From the NCBI GenBank assembly GCA_027625915.1, contig JANTQA010000036.1:7895001-7959000 (forward strand): DNA of 64,000 nt, given 5' to 3'. The position numbers and the translations under genes are program-made. Below are positions 1 to 12,297 of the stretch, in pieces. Each line of letters starts with the position of its first letter. Positions within the stretch are counted from its first letter, which is position 1. Below the pieces are notes generated by a model. That model worked only from the letters and a program-made list of their open reading frames with translations. It did not search any database and was not told the DNA's origin. Source of the DNA: Anaeramoeba flamelloides (taxonomy: Eukaryota; Metamonada; Anaeramoebidae).

Positions 1-383
1 GTCGAAAGCGCTCCCCTAATTGTTAAATTGCCTAACTGTAACTTTTTAACCTGGAACGGTACCGTTTTTGAAAGAACAAAATCCAAGCATGGCTGAAGAA
101 TTTGGTTCATGGAGATCGATTAAGAAAAAACAATCCAATTCCAAAAAATGATTTGGGTTGCAAAACCAAAATGAGTCTGGAAAAACTTATTTCGAAAATA
201 CTCTTAAAGGAAGTTTTTGAAATTATTCAGAGAATAATTTGATAATTTGGGAAAAAAATATTTCAACCCTTAGAAGTTTCTTCTTCTGCTTTGGAACCAA
301 TTTTCAAATGACGGTTTGGAATTACTCGTTTATTTTCTTCGTTTATTCCCACAATCACATACGTTTTTACAATTGTGTGTAAT

Positions 384-546
384 ACTGGTATTTGAATTAT
401 AATTGGGAACAATTTTTCCTTTGATTTTCAATTTCCTTTTTCTTTTAGATACACAAATTACAACCTACTTCATTGATGACTCTTTTTGAAAAAACATAAA
501 TCAGGAAAAGGAAGTAATAATTTTACTCATTTAGAATTCAAATACG
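384..546. repeat. Foldback repeat, ACTGGT family, copy 1
   Basis: The left arm begins ACTGGTATTTGAATTATAAT. The right arm, TTTAGAATTCAAATAC, is its reverse complement with mismatches. GGAAAAGGAAGTAATAATTT on the right also pairs with CCTTTTTC-type sequence on the left. The loop contains ATACACAAATTACAACCTAC, whose reverse complement appears in the loop of the copy near 24.5 kb. It is probably a small non-autonomous foldback element. Confidence 0.5.
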
Positions 547-1165
547 AGAAAAAAGAAAATTCAAAAAAGTTCTGATAAGAGAAAAGATTTGAGAACAAAA
601 AAAAGAGTTCCAAGAGTATATTTTTAATAAATGGGTGTTCTTAATTATCGAGAAATCTAATAAATTTGTGTGAAACGAAGGCTATTATTTTGATAAAAGA
701 GTACAAATCAAAAATATTACTGTCTTTTTCTGATTATAGAAATCCAAGTTTCTCTTTCAAGTTCCCAAAATCATTGGGGTAATTGTTTGTTGACAAAGCC
801 CAAGTTATTGTAAAAAATTAATGAGAGATGACTACCACATCTAATGCGATTTTTCTTACTGTCACTATCGAAATGTAAAAAATTAATTTGAATCTCAAAG
901 TTTCAACAATAAAGGTTTTAAATTAAAAAAATCAAGGCTATCTTGAGAAATGATCTTATGAAAATCTTGGTTTTTTTTGGAATTATTCCACTCATTGGGG
1001 AAATATTCGATAGTCTGAAATAAAAATTTTAATATCTTGATGGGAAAATGACAGTCAGATAATTTTCCAATTAAAGAACGAAAATTTTTAGTTCACATTC
1101 CAAAATATTTTTCTAATCTTTTAAAAATGATATTTTTAGACAATAAATGTAACTTAATTTATATT

Positions 1166-1260
1166 AACTCTAAGACACAATTTTTACTCTACTATTTTTG
1201 GTTGTTACAGAAATTATGAATATACATTTCAGAAATTGAAATAAAAAATTCATTTATTAA
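1166..1260. repeat. Direct repeat, copy 1 (pair with 2696-2770)
   Basis: TTAACTCTAAGACACAATTT followed by TTTACTCT and later GAAATTGAAATAAAAAATTC matches 2696-2770 (TTAACTCTAAGACAAAATTT, TTTACTCT, GTTGAAATAAAAATTTC) with mismatches and small gaps. The family is unknown. Copy 2 lies just upstream of the 458 bp MITE. Confidence 0.4.
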
Positions 1261-1992
1261 TTGGAAAATAACAATAAAACAGAACTGTACAAATGATCCA
1301 TTTGTAAAAAATCTTGTAACTGTTCTTTTATGAAAACAATTCTAATCGGAGAATATTTGAATGACGAACTAATTTTAATGGTTTCTTAACACTTTAACCA
1401 ATTAGACAGTTTATTCAAAGCTAAATACAAAAATTTCCAAAAAGAAAAAATTTAAACATACTTATCACCTTTTACAACGTATGGCCTTATATTACAACCT
1501 ATTTCTTTGAAAATTCTAATCTAAATAAAAATTAGAAAAAAATCGGTAAAAATTATTCTCTTTTATTCTGCAAACACCAGTATTAGCTATTATTTTAATT
1601 GCCAATCAACTCTACTTTTGGGAAATAATATTAACAAGATTTTGAGGGAATAAGATTCCAATTGTCAAAAACCTAAACAATTTTCAGAAAAAAATCAAGC
1701 AACCCACATTTGATTTTACACTTTTTGAAAAAAAAAAGTCTTCTTAAATTTGTAGAATCACATGAGAAAAGTTTTAAATGTTATTACCAAGTGCTTTTCA
1801 AAAAAAAAGTTTACCTTTTCCCAAATATCTTCGAGTATAAAAGTGTTAAAAATTGTCATACCAAAACAAGTATGATTTAATAATAGTATAACAATAGGGA
1901 ATACCAGTTGGCTTCTCTGTACTACATTTGATTGGTGCTATCTTTCATTTTTTCAATCTTTTCGTTTTAATCAATTGAATCCTGATTTTTAA

Positions 1993-2199
1993 ATGAAAAA
2001 TGAAGAAATTGATGAAATAGATTCTATTCTCCCCCAACAATCCCAGCCTCCACGAGACAAATTAATTTTTGATTACGAAACATCACAGCTCTCACTTTTT
2101 GTTCGAAAGGATCCCATTTATAAGCAATTATCCTTTTCAAGAGATGATTTTCAAATTTTGACTTCGCCACCGCCTTTCCGTGTGAAAAACCCAATTCCT
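1993..2199 (+). CDS. Probable first exon of the DOCK gene
   Basis: Sixty-nine open codons start at ATG 1993. The segment DPIYKQLSFSRDDFQIL, followed by FRVKNPIP, resembles the conserved N-terminal motif of DOCK-C/D proteins (in zizimin, DPLRDLLLFPYDDFQIS followed by RTVCSTVP; recalled, not searched). The preferred donor is GTTTGG at 2200 (phase 0). It pairs with the phase-0 acceptor AAAATAG ending at 5741, so the joined protein reads ...KNPIP-PSFDFLSEKNFIKF... An alternative is donor GTGTGA at 2180 with acceptor TATCAG at 5763 (both phase 1). Beyond 2199 the frame runs into a poly-T tract encoding poly-F, which is not credible protein. Either donor is weaker than the GTAA-type donors of the other genes here. 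Confidence 0.55.
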
Positions 2200-2874
2200 G
2201 TTTGGCTTTTCTTTTTTTTTTTTTTCTTTATTTTTTTTTTATTTTTTTTTACGCTTCAGTCAGTTTCTGTAGTTTGAGGGAAAATTGATTTTCGAAACCA
2301 AGTAAACAGATATTAGTACTCAGCTACCAAACGCTTTTTACAAATACACCCATTTGTTAAATATTTTTTCAATAAAAAGTAAAAACAGCCTTTCTTATTT
2401 TTTATTGTTGCTACGCTTTTCCCATGAGTAAATGTAAATGTAAATTTCTTATTCGCTTTCCCAAAATTGCTTGTGAAGGTATTTTGAAGAAAAAAATTCA
2501 ACACCTTCACAAACCGATCCAAAACCAAAATTGTCTCATTAATTTGGCTTTTATTTTCCAATTGAAAAATGAAAATTTTTTTTTTTTAAAGATCCCTAAT
2601 TGTTTCCTCAATCATTAAGTAGAAAAAATCTCGGATCTTGACACAAAACCCAATTAAAAATGGTCTTTCTCGAGATTTAATAAAGCCCCCTCTGTTAACT
2701 CTAAGACAAAATTTTTTACTCTGTTAATTTGATTGTAACAGTTGAAATAAAAATTTCATTTTAGAACATTGATTGAAAAATTTCATTATGTCAATCGCAT
2801 TTCAACAGTACTGATAAATTCAAAGAAAAACAGTTTAAATTTTGCCTAAAATTCAAAAAGGAAAAACAGTATTA

Positions 2875-3332
2875 CTGTTAAGAGAAAAATGTTGGAAAGA
2901 GAAAAATAGTCGGACAGCATTTTTAATTGGGAACATTACTGAAAATAATTTTTAATTTCAATCGTTTGTGAAATAACTAAAGAAAATAACAATAATCTAC
3001 TTATTAGAATAAGGATTAGTGTAATTCTAGTTTTTCAAAACCCTATCTCTTATAATCTAAATCAAGTTTAAAAATTACCATTATCAGAATTAATAGTAAA
3101 CTTTACTAGAACTTGGATTTTTGTTAAAATAGCATGATCTACTTTAGTTATCAACCATTCAAATGAGTATTCTACACAAACCAAAAATTAATGAACTTGT
3201 AACACCTTTAAACCTGGATTTATCTAAAAGTCACCTAGTTATCAATAGGATTTGATTTTCATTTTTACTAATGTTCCCAATTGAAAAAGGTGTCCAACCA
3301 TTTTTCTGTGTCCAACATTTTTCTCTCAACAG
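2875..3332. mobile_element. 458 bp TIR MITE, copy 1
   Basis: The ends are inverted repeats: CTGTTAAGAGAAAAATGTTG on the left and CAACATTTTTCTCTCAACAG on the right. The similarity continues inward for about 65 bp through the ATTTTTAATTGGGAACATTA region. Each side is flanked by TTA (2872-2874, 3333-3335), a likely 3 bp target duplication. The interior has no coding frame. A second copy of identical length lies at 47318-47775 in the opposite orientation. It is a non-autonomous DNA transposon, and the 3 bp duplication recalls PIF/Harbinger, but the superfamily is not established. Confidence 0.85.
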
Positions 3333-4424
3333 TTAGATGTAATTTTCTCTTTAACTGATTAGACGCTTTAGTCTAACCTTAACAATAAATCCGAATCGAA
3401 AAACCATATTAGAGGAAATTTTCATTTCTTATTGATTTTATGAAAGTTTCAGACTTATTTTCAACAACTAATAACCATTTGTGAAATAATTTTGGGAATT
3501 GGAAACAAAAATTTTCATTTATTAATTTGAAAATGTAGGAGCTTTTAAGGATTTGGTGTTCAGAAAAAAAAATACTTTCTCTGTTAAAGAGAGAATTTTG
3601 AAGTGACTAAATTTGTAACTTTGATTCCAAAGAGCAAATAAACACAGCCATTAGAACCATTTTAAACATAATTTAGTTTTCTAATAAATATGATATTTCA
3701 TTTTCAAAGAAATTTCTAAAGAAATTAAAAAAAACAAAAGATGGACTTTTGGAATTTAAAAGAATTTAGCATAGCCATCTATTTGACTCTATCCTTTTAA
3801 ACACCATGGAACCAAATGGCGATTTTCAAGACTTTTGATTTTTGTTTATAAAACCCGTTGATTTTCTAACAAAAAACAGAAATGTTAGAAAAGTAAGTCA
3901 TTCTTCAAAATAATACGATGACCTTGGCACCATTTCTAAATGATGGGTTAGTGAACCAATTAAAAGTTATCATTATCTTTTTTTTGAAAAAAGAGTATAT
4001 GTAAAATTCATAAAAAAAAAAAAAAAAAAGTTTAAATCCTTGGAATATTTTTCGTTAATACTTGATTTTAATATAATTCTCATTTTTCAATTGCAAAAAA
4101 CAAGAAATTTTTTTTTGATAAATGCACTAATTTTAGATGCAAATAATTTTTTATTTTAATATTTTTCAAAATTACAACAAAAAAATCTTAAAAAATATTT
4201 CTCAAAGGAAAACCCATTTAAAAAATCTTTCAATTTACCAACATATTTATTTTCGAATTTTGTTTTTCCCAATTCAAAAAAAATAGAAATTTCAACGAAA
4301 AAAATATTTTTTTTATATCTTTAATTCTAGAGTGTTTAAACTCAAAAAACCTTTTGTAAAACAATCATTTGTGTGAGGTTTAAATGAAAAAATCGAAAAA
4401 TATTTCTTAGAAAAAAATAGTACC

Positions 4425-5541
4425 TTTTTTTTTTATTGTAATTTAAGGGAGGAGTTTAGAATTCCTCTTGTTTGCCCGAATTCCTAAACTTGAATTTAGA
4501 AATCGTATAATAGATTCAAACATAGTCTTATTATCTACTAAAGCTAATAAAGATATTGAATCTTTGTTTATTAATAATATTATAAATATTATTATTATTT
4601 AAAATAAGTGAAAAATTATTTTTTTACTAATTCAGAAATCCAGATTTTACGATTATTTTCATAGGCTGGGCAGTCGTTAGGTTTTCCAGAATTTAAAAGA
4701 ATGGAGTAAAATCAAAGATTTTACGCAATTCTTTTGAATCCTGGAAAACCTAGACACGATCACAGAGAAAATGATCCAAATCTTCAATGATATCCAAATC
4801 TTTATTTATTTTACACAATTGACAAAATTGTGATTTATTTTTGTTCATAAAATAAGAATATCTTACAAGATAATTTGTATAATTTCTTAACTTTAGAATA
4901 GAAGTTGAACCCTTACATTTTAAATATTTTTGCTGTTTTTTAATATTTTCCTGTATCAAAATTATTTTCAAATAATTTTGTACTTTCCAACTTGGACTAT
5001 TTTTTAATTGATTGATTCGGTAAACTTCGAGTTCAGATTCTAATTCTTTTAAATTTCGAGCTTTCCAATTAATGTTTTCTGTTTCTTTTTCTCTGAAGGG
5101 AAGAAGATTTATTAATTTATCAAATCCCAAAATTTTTAATTTTTGAATTAATTTGAATTTTCTTTTGTAAATTGTGATTCTTGCCAAATCAATTTTTGCA
5201 TCAGTTTTATAGATAAGTCTTGGGGAATGTGGGTTTATTAATTGCGATTCTGTGATTTTCTTATTAATCCAAATATCAATTTTTTTGAAATCAGATTCTG
5301 TAAAGTCAAATATCTCTAATCCATATAATAGTTGACTATGTAAAACGGCTTTAAAGAATTGAATTTTTAACCCATTAGAAAAATTCCTTTCTTTAAAAAT
5401 ATGTAGGACTTTTTCAAAATTATTATTGACCTTTTCAAAGTTAAATTTTAGATGAGTTTTTTTGTCTAACCAAATACCAAGATATAAAATTTCTTTTGGT
5501 ATTAGGTTTTTTTTTGTTTTATCATCATTTGGATTCAAACA
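4425..5541 (-). mobile_element. 5'-truncated LINE with target duplication
   Basis: On the - strand this encodes the C-terminal part of a non-LTR retrotransposon protein. The frame is open from about 5556 down to 4753. It has the post-catalytic reverse transcriptase motif LYLGIWLDKKTHLKF, then FFKAVLHSQLLYGLE, and a C-terminal zinc-knuckle-like CQLC...DHFLC (C2HC). A hairpin insertion at 4676-4759 brings a stop. Past it the same frame resumes as DCPAYENNRKIWISELVKK and stop. The 3' end has a short UTR and a poly-A tail (poly-T at 4425-4434 on the + strand). TAGTACCTTTT occurs on both sides (4418-4428 and 5542-5552), a good target-site duplication. The endonuclease and catalytic core are absent, so it is a dead insertion by 5' truncation. 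Confidence 0.85.
4676..4759. mobile_element. 84 bp palindromic hairpin inserted in the LINE
   Basis: GTTAGGTTTTCCAGAATTTA is mirrored by TTGAATCCTGGAAAACCTAG, giving a near-perfect hairpin with a loop around GATTTTACGC. The tail ACACGA follows CCTAG. The dinucleotide TC (4674-4675 and 4760-4761) flanks it. Skipping 4676-4761 joins GGGCAGTC to ACAGAG, which on the - strand reads LCDCPAY and continues the LINE protein. This shows the module inserted as a unit. Related modules lie at 18.7, 19.0, 52.1 and 62.4 kb. Confidence 0.8.
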
Positions 5542-5741
5542 TAGTACCTTTTCATTTTAAGTACATATTAATAGAAATTTTTATAAACTTTATCGTGAAT
5601 TGAAATAGATATCATCAAAGCCTCTTTTTATATAATATAAATTTAAAAAATAACCCCCCCCAACAATCTTCTTGTTCTCTAATTGCCTCTTCCTAAAATT
5701 AACAAAAAATATCCTTTTCAATTTTATTTTTTCAAAAATAG

Positions 5742-8700
5742 CCTTCCTTTGATTTTTTATCAGAAAAAAATTTTATTAAATTTATGTTAAACTCTTTAAA
5801 TAAACCAATTACAAATTTGGTATGGAAAAAAAGGATATATCAAAAAGATCAAAATTATAAAATTCCACTGTCTTTCCGATCATGGATGAAAAAAATTTCG
5901 AATGATAAAACGTTTGAACTTGATTACAAGCCAATAAGAAAAGATATTTTAGAAGAATCTGATTCTTTAGTCAAATATTTTTTAAGCGACACTACAAAGA
6001 AAAAAAAAAAAAAAAAAAAACATAAATCTGAAGAAAGAGGAAAAGAACAAGAAAATGAAAGTGATGAAGAAAAAACAGAAATAATAAAAAGAAAAAACAG
6101 AAAAAAAAGTGGAAAAAACAGAAGAAAAAGAAGAAAAAAAAGAAAGAAAAGCGGAAAAAACAGAAGAAAAAAAAGAAAAAAAAGAAAAAAAAGACGAAAA
6201 AACAGAAAAAACAGAAAAAAAAGCGGAAAAAACAGAAAAAAAAGACACAGTACCGAAGCCACTAGAAAAAACAAAAAAAAAAGAAAAAGAAAAAGAAAAA
6301 GGAACAAAACTCGTTTCATTAAATTCTGAGGGGTTAAGTTTAAGAGAAGCAATTAAAGTTAAAATTACAAAATCAGATGTCAAATTAAGTTTTTTAAAGC
6401 ATGAACATGATAAATATTTGAAAGAAAATGAAAAAATTCGATACAAAAATCGAATCAAACTGTATAGCTTATATTCCGAAATCAACAATACAACATTACA
6501 TTTTGATAAGAGATCACCAAAAGGATTATATAAATTACCATCTGAAAGAAAAATTGTGTTTGTATTAAACAATTTAATTTTAAAATCTGATCCCAAACAA
6601 AATGAAAACTTTTCTGGATGTGTTAGTATTTATAATTTTAAGCAACAAAAAAAATTCTCAGAAAATTATTATTTTGACTTGAATTCTAAAAAAAAATCAA
6701 AATCAAATTCAATTGATCCAGAGACTTGTATAAGAAAAGCAATTTTCACTATTTCTGAAAACTGTGAATCACTTTATCTAGTATTCCGGTTAAAGCATCT
6801 ACCAAGTAACAAAAAAAAAAAAAAAAAAGGAAATAATGATGTAGAAAAAAATGAAAATATTGAAGACAGTAATAATGAAGAACAACAAGAAGAAAAAGAA
6901 AAAGAAAAAGAACAAGAACAAGAACAAGAACAAGGACAAAAAAAAAAAAAACAAAGAGAAAAAGAAAAGGAAAAGAAAAACAATCAAGATAAAAAGCCAA
7001 GTATTCGAGGACAAAAAATTAATTTTCATAACCAAGATGAAAAGAATCATAATAAAAAAAGCGAAGCAATACCACAATATATTTATTCTATATATGAACT
7101 AAGCAAAAATTCAAAATTAAAATTACAGTATTCGAGAGTTGGTATACAACATTCACCATTATATCAATCAAATACGATTCTTAGTGATTCCAAATTATAT
7201 TCCTTATATAATTCAAAAAGTTCTTCAACAAATAATAAACAGAAAACAATTCCAGGTGTTATTATGTTTAATTTGTATGAATTTTCCAAATTAAATCCCA
7301 AAATTAATAATACAAACTTAATTTTAGACCCTAGCTATAAAATTGTTAATTTTAAAAATGAAATTGAAAAAAACAAACGAAGCATTGAAAATAAGAAAGA
7401 AACAGGTGGCAAAATCAAGGAAACGGAACAAAGCGTCAAGGAAACAGAAAAAACAATCCAAATTAATAAAAAAAACTTTATTGGGCTTGAAATGGAAAAT
7501 TTTTCAACAAATTTAAATTTTATTCCGAATACACAATTTTATAATAATTTGTATATTTATCCCAAAGAATTATTCACCATGAAAAAAAAAAATAAATCAA
7601 TTTTATTAAAAATTGAATATAAAATTGATGATAATTTACAAGAAGACGGAGCACCTAATTTTTATGGGCAGTTAAATGAAACAAAATTTAAAAAAACATT
7701 TTGGATCAAAATTGAACAAAATCAAAAAAAAAAATTAAAAATTTTTGAAGAAATTAAAATAAATCTACCAATAATTATTGGCAAAAAAGATCATTTATTA
7801 TTTACATTTTATGAAATTAATAATAACAATTATAATATAAACAACGACGATGATGACGACGACGACGATGATGATGATGATGACTGCGACGAAGATGGCG
7901 ATACAAATGACAAGAATAAGAGCAAGAATAAAAGCAAGAATAATAGTAAGCACAAGAATAAGAGCAAGAGCAAAGGCAAGAGCAAGAACAAGAACAAGAA
8001 ACAAAAAAACACAAAAATTATTGGCTATTCGATCTTTTTAATTAACCAAAATAATTTAATTTTAAATAAAAAAATCTTTTTAAAATTAACCAATGAAATA
8101 GAAAACGAAGATTATTTATCCAATTCTGATGAAGAATTTTTTTCACATAATAATCTTAAAAAAAGGCAATTTAAAATGAGCACAAAGCTAATGAGTAGTA
8201 TTTATCCAGATAACAATTTGTTTTATAAAATTCATGAAATCTTTTTAAAATTAAATCAAAATTCAAAAATTGATAATATTTATTTAGACTTATTAAAGGA
8301 ATTAATTAATAAACCAATTAATTTAATTATAAAGTCTTTTCATTTCTATATGGATTTAATTATTGAAACAATTTATAGAAGCAGCGGACTGATCAAAGAA
8401 AAAACATTTTTGATTTTGTTAAAATTTTTAACAAGAATTCAGAAAGAAAATTTGAAATTAAAAAAGCAATTATTAATACCTTATTTAGAAAATTTCTTTA
8501 ATTCTTATAAATCGAAAAATGGTCAAGTATATCTTTTTGAAGAAATCGTTAGCTTATGGATTAAACAATTTTTAAAAGAAAAAATCAAAGAAAAAAAAAA
8601 ATTAAAATTGCCATTAATCAACACAGCTTGGTTTTTATTAGGTTTAATAATAAAATCAATGTCTATTTCAAATAAAAATGACAAGATAAAAAATAAAAAC

Positions 8701-11700
8701 AACAACTCAGATAATAAAACCAACAATTTAAATAATAAAACTGATAATTTAAATAATAAAACCAACAATTTAAATAATAAAACCGACAATTTAAATAATA
8801 AAAATGAAAATAATTATAACAATTCCCAAAATTTTAAACAAAATTATATTATTAATATTCAAAATTTAATCGATTTATTAAGAGAGCAACTGCAATTAGT
8901 TTCAAAAACAAATCTAAAAATCTCTCAAGAATTAAATCAAACAATAGCGTTCTTTTGCAAAGATTTATTTTATTTAATAGACAAAGGAATTGCTTTTGAA
9001 ATAATCGAAAACCATTTAAATTTATTACAATTAGAAAACAAACAATTTATTATTTTATTTGAATTCAAATTTCAATTTTTACAATTAATAATTGATCATG
9101 AGTATTATATTCAATTGAATTCCCCAATTTTATTTAATATAAATTTTGAAAGGCACATATATAATTTCTTATTAAATAAACACTTTTTCATTGGGCTGAT
9201 CTTAAAGCAATTGAATGATATCTTAAACCATATTGAAAACCAAGACCATTTATTGATTTGCTTAAATTTAGGATTTACCTTAATCCACAAATTATTTTTA
9301 AAACATCAGTTTAACATTGAAACGCTAAATAACAAAAGCCTATTTAAAAGATTAATTTCGATTTATTTCCCTGTAATCTTATTCGTCATGAACCATTTGG
9401 AAAAATTTAAAAAATTTCCAATAATTGAAAGAAGGAATTTCCTCATACCAATATTATTTATAATCAAGCATTTACAAATTTCTTTCTTCTTTGATTGGTG
9501 GAACAATATCAATTTCCAAAGAAAAATCCAATTTCTAAATTTATTGAGATTGTCTTTAGATACCTTTGAATATTTGGGTAAGCAGAAATTAAAAGCAAAT
9601 AAATTTCATCAAGAGCAAAAAGATTACCTTCAGAGAAATTCAAACAAAGCCATAAAAATTAAAAAAACCAGAATAAATTATAATGATTTGGATATAAATG
9701 ATAAGAAGAATGCTAATTTTGATAAAGAGAGCGAAAAGAAAAAACTATTTAAAAGAGTTTCCAGTTTTTCTTCGCCAAAATCATCTCAGCAGGGAAACAT
9801 ATCTCATCGACAACCATTTAAAAAAAAAATTAAAACGGGAATTAATACTTTAAAACGAAATACTATATTTTTTGATGAACAAAAGTTACAATCATTAAAA
9901 AGCAAATTAAATAAAAAAAAAACACCCAAAAAAATTCAGAATTCAAATGAAGACAAAGGCAAAGGCAAAGGCAAAAGCAAAGACGACCAAATAATAAATA
10001 ATTTAGACTTGCGAACCATTTCTTCACCAAATTTTTCCACATCGACATCGACATCCAGATCTTCCTCTTCGATATATCTCGCAAAAAATACGAAACTGAC
10101 TAGTCAGAATAATAATATGAAATTAAAGCATTCGAATTCAGTATTAATTACAAATATTACCAAAACGAAATCAACAAGCACCAATTCTTATAAAGATTTT
10201 GAAATATTGACATTGCAAACCTTTTCATTTGATTTGTTTACCTGTGAAAAATTATTGTCTGAAGAATCTGATACCATAGTATTAAATTTATTAGTAGACA
10301 TGCTAAATAAGCCGATTGGCATATTTACAAACGACAAGGTCGAAAACATAAATCCAATATTTGAAAACTATTATGAAATATTGATATATTTTTTAAATAA
10401 AAACAATTCGGATCGCGTCAATAATTATTTGATCAAAATAATAACATATTTTATTGACAAATTCCCCAAAATGATCTTCCATCTAGACAACACACTGCTG
10501 GGCAAATTATGTAATTCCATATTTAACAAGACAATGAACCACAATTTGAAAACGAGAAGCCTGGCAAATTCGTTAATGTTTTTATTGCTGTTGAAGAACT
10601 TTAAAATAGCCAATGATTTATCTCGAATTAAAATTCAATTGTTGAACGCCTTTGATAAATTGGTGTGCCGCATGGAAAAACGGTACAACAAGCACGAATT
10701 TAATTGCCTAAAAAAGTTGTTTTCCATTTTAAATCTGCTAGCTAACAAACGAAAAAACAGACAATTCAAAAAGCAGGCGTTCCAATTGATTGACAGCCTG
10801 CTAAAATTCTTCATCGACTCATTGAATTCTTATGACCAACGATCTGACCCCGAAATGCAAGCTGATCTATTGATAAGAATTTCAAACAACCATATGAAGA
10901 CACCGAATATTAGATTTAGTTGGCTGACCAAACTAGAAAAGCTAATGGTCACCCAGAAGAACTATGGAGAGGCTGCAATAGTGATGCTCCACAAGTGCGC
11001 CGTGATTTCAGAATTTTTGGTTCTTATCGATAAGCAATGTGTCGCCTGGCTGCCCAACGGCGCAATGGGCTTCATCCATATTAGCAAATCTGTAATAATC
11101 GAAAGCTACCGTGAAAACAATTTTTATCCAGATTTCAAATTCATCGATCCAGAATATTTTTGCGAAAGGGGCCTCGTGGAATGCCTAATATCCTGCATAA
11201 ATTACTTCCGGGACGGCGAATACTACGAAATGTCGAGTGAGGTTTCTGAAATCCTATTAAAGATCTTAAAATACCGAAGGGATTATAAAAATATTTCGCA
11301 GTCTTATAATAATTTGAAAAAGGACTATGATAACCTACTAATCGAAATGTTCCATTTGCCAAGAACATTTGGCCATTATTATAAAGTGGGGTTCTATGGA
11401 GAGCAATTTGGCGAATTGAACGGCCAAGAATTCATTTATAAATGCCCAGAAGAAATCATGATCTTTGATTTGCAACCAAAATTGGAAAAGCAATTGTCAC
11501 TAATAATCAATACCAAAAATTTAATCTTTTATGACACGTGCTTCCCCAGCAAAAACTTTGAGATGGATCCTAAAAAATGCTATATCGTGACGAACACGGT
11601 GCTTCCCTTCCATTCGGCTGAATCAGAATATAAAAACAATCGGCAATCCACCTTTGAAAAGATGAATAAAATTAATCAATTTTTCTATGAAGAATTTTAT

Positions 11701-12297
11701 ACCCTATCGGGCAAGAAAAACAGTGAAAAGGTTGATGACTGCTGTAGAAAGAAAACCATTTTAACCACACAGCATTATTTCCCCTATTGCACGACCAGAA
11801 TCAAAGTAATTAAAAAGCAAGTCATTGATTTGTCTCCAATCGAAGTCGCCAACGAAGACCTGCGAGAGAAAAATAAGCAATTAGAAAACCAATTTAAAAA
11901 CATCGAAATACAAATTAAAATTTTGCAAAGTATATTAATGGGTACACTACTGACACAAGTACACGCAGGTCCTTGGGAATACGTGAAGGTGTTTTTGAAA
12001 AATGAAGCCAATTTTGAGAAAGAGCATATATTTGAATTGAAAAAAACTTTCTATAAATTTTTGATAAATATGAAAAAGGCAGTACAAACACATTCTTACA
12101 AAATTGGTATGACACAACAAATCGTACAGGAAAAATTGGAAGAGTCTTTATTAAATTTAACAAATTTGGCCTCTCCTCATTTGAAAGATATTGAAGAATT
12201 GGAAAAAGAAAAATTGAACAATGACGATCAAAATAATATATTTCAATCAAAAATTAATTGGAAAGAAATTGTTTTTAATTATTCTCTAAAAAAATAA
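5742..12297 (+). CDS. DOCK-C/D (zizimin-type) Rho/Rac/Cdc42 GEF
   Basis: Probable guanine nucleotide exchange factor for a Rho-family GTPase, acting at membranes to control actin. The main open frame (6109-12297) has 2062 codons. SENYYFDLNSKKK matches the DOCK N-terminal motif. A DHR-1 C2-like domain (about 470-680) carries NNLYIYPKELF and IFEEIKINLPIIIGKKDHLL. The DHR-2 catalytic domain (about 1580-2030) carries DPEMQADL, GEAAIVMLHKCA, RRDYKNISQSYNNL, KTILTTQHYFPYC, DLSPIEVANEDL and QVHAGPWEYVKVFL. The valine before HAGP, which in DOCK9 probes the nucleotide site, is at 1951 here. Low-complexity inserts include KE, an acidic D run (7849-7890) and repeats of NNLNNKTD (8700-8800). The N-terminal part, from acceptor AAAATAG or ATG 5784, is in another frame; the two join only across an A-rich tract at about 6087-6110 with one surplus base. 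The full protein would be about 2250 residues with the upstream exon. The family is certain; the C versus D subfamily is not. Confidence 0.92.

Larger units (their letters stand above)
1..1992. other. Gene-free left end, repeat relics
   Basis: No open frame with coding character was seen. The stretch is AT-rich with many A and T runs. It holds a foldback repeat near 384-546, a partial relative near 1490-1600 sharing the core TTACAACCTA and the end CACCAGTATTA, and one member of a direct-repeat pair near 1166-1260. The last 150 bases lead into the DOCK first exon and would contain its promoter, but no specific promoter element can be named. Confidence 0.6.
2200..5741 (+). other. Inferred 3.5 kb intron of DOCK, repeat-filled
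   Basis: If the first exon is correct, this is one long intron. It contains a direct repeat at 2696-2770, a 458 bp MITE at 2875-3332, and a LINE fragment at 4425-5541 with a hairpin inside it at 4676-4759. The rest is AT-rich sequence with A and T runs, including about 17 A near 4013-4029. No host exon was recognised inside. Confidence 0.5.

Noticed and set aside
5924-6596. Long - strand frames rich in F, S and L opposite the DOCK N-terminus
   Set aside because: Mirror images of the A-rich KE-coding tract; no ATG-anchored, mixed-composition protein.
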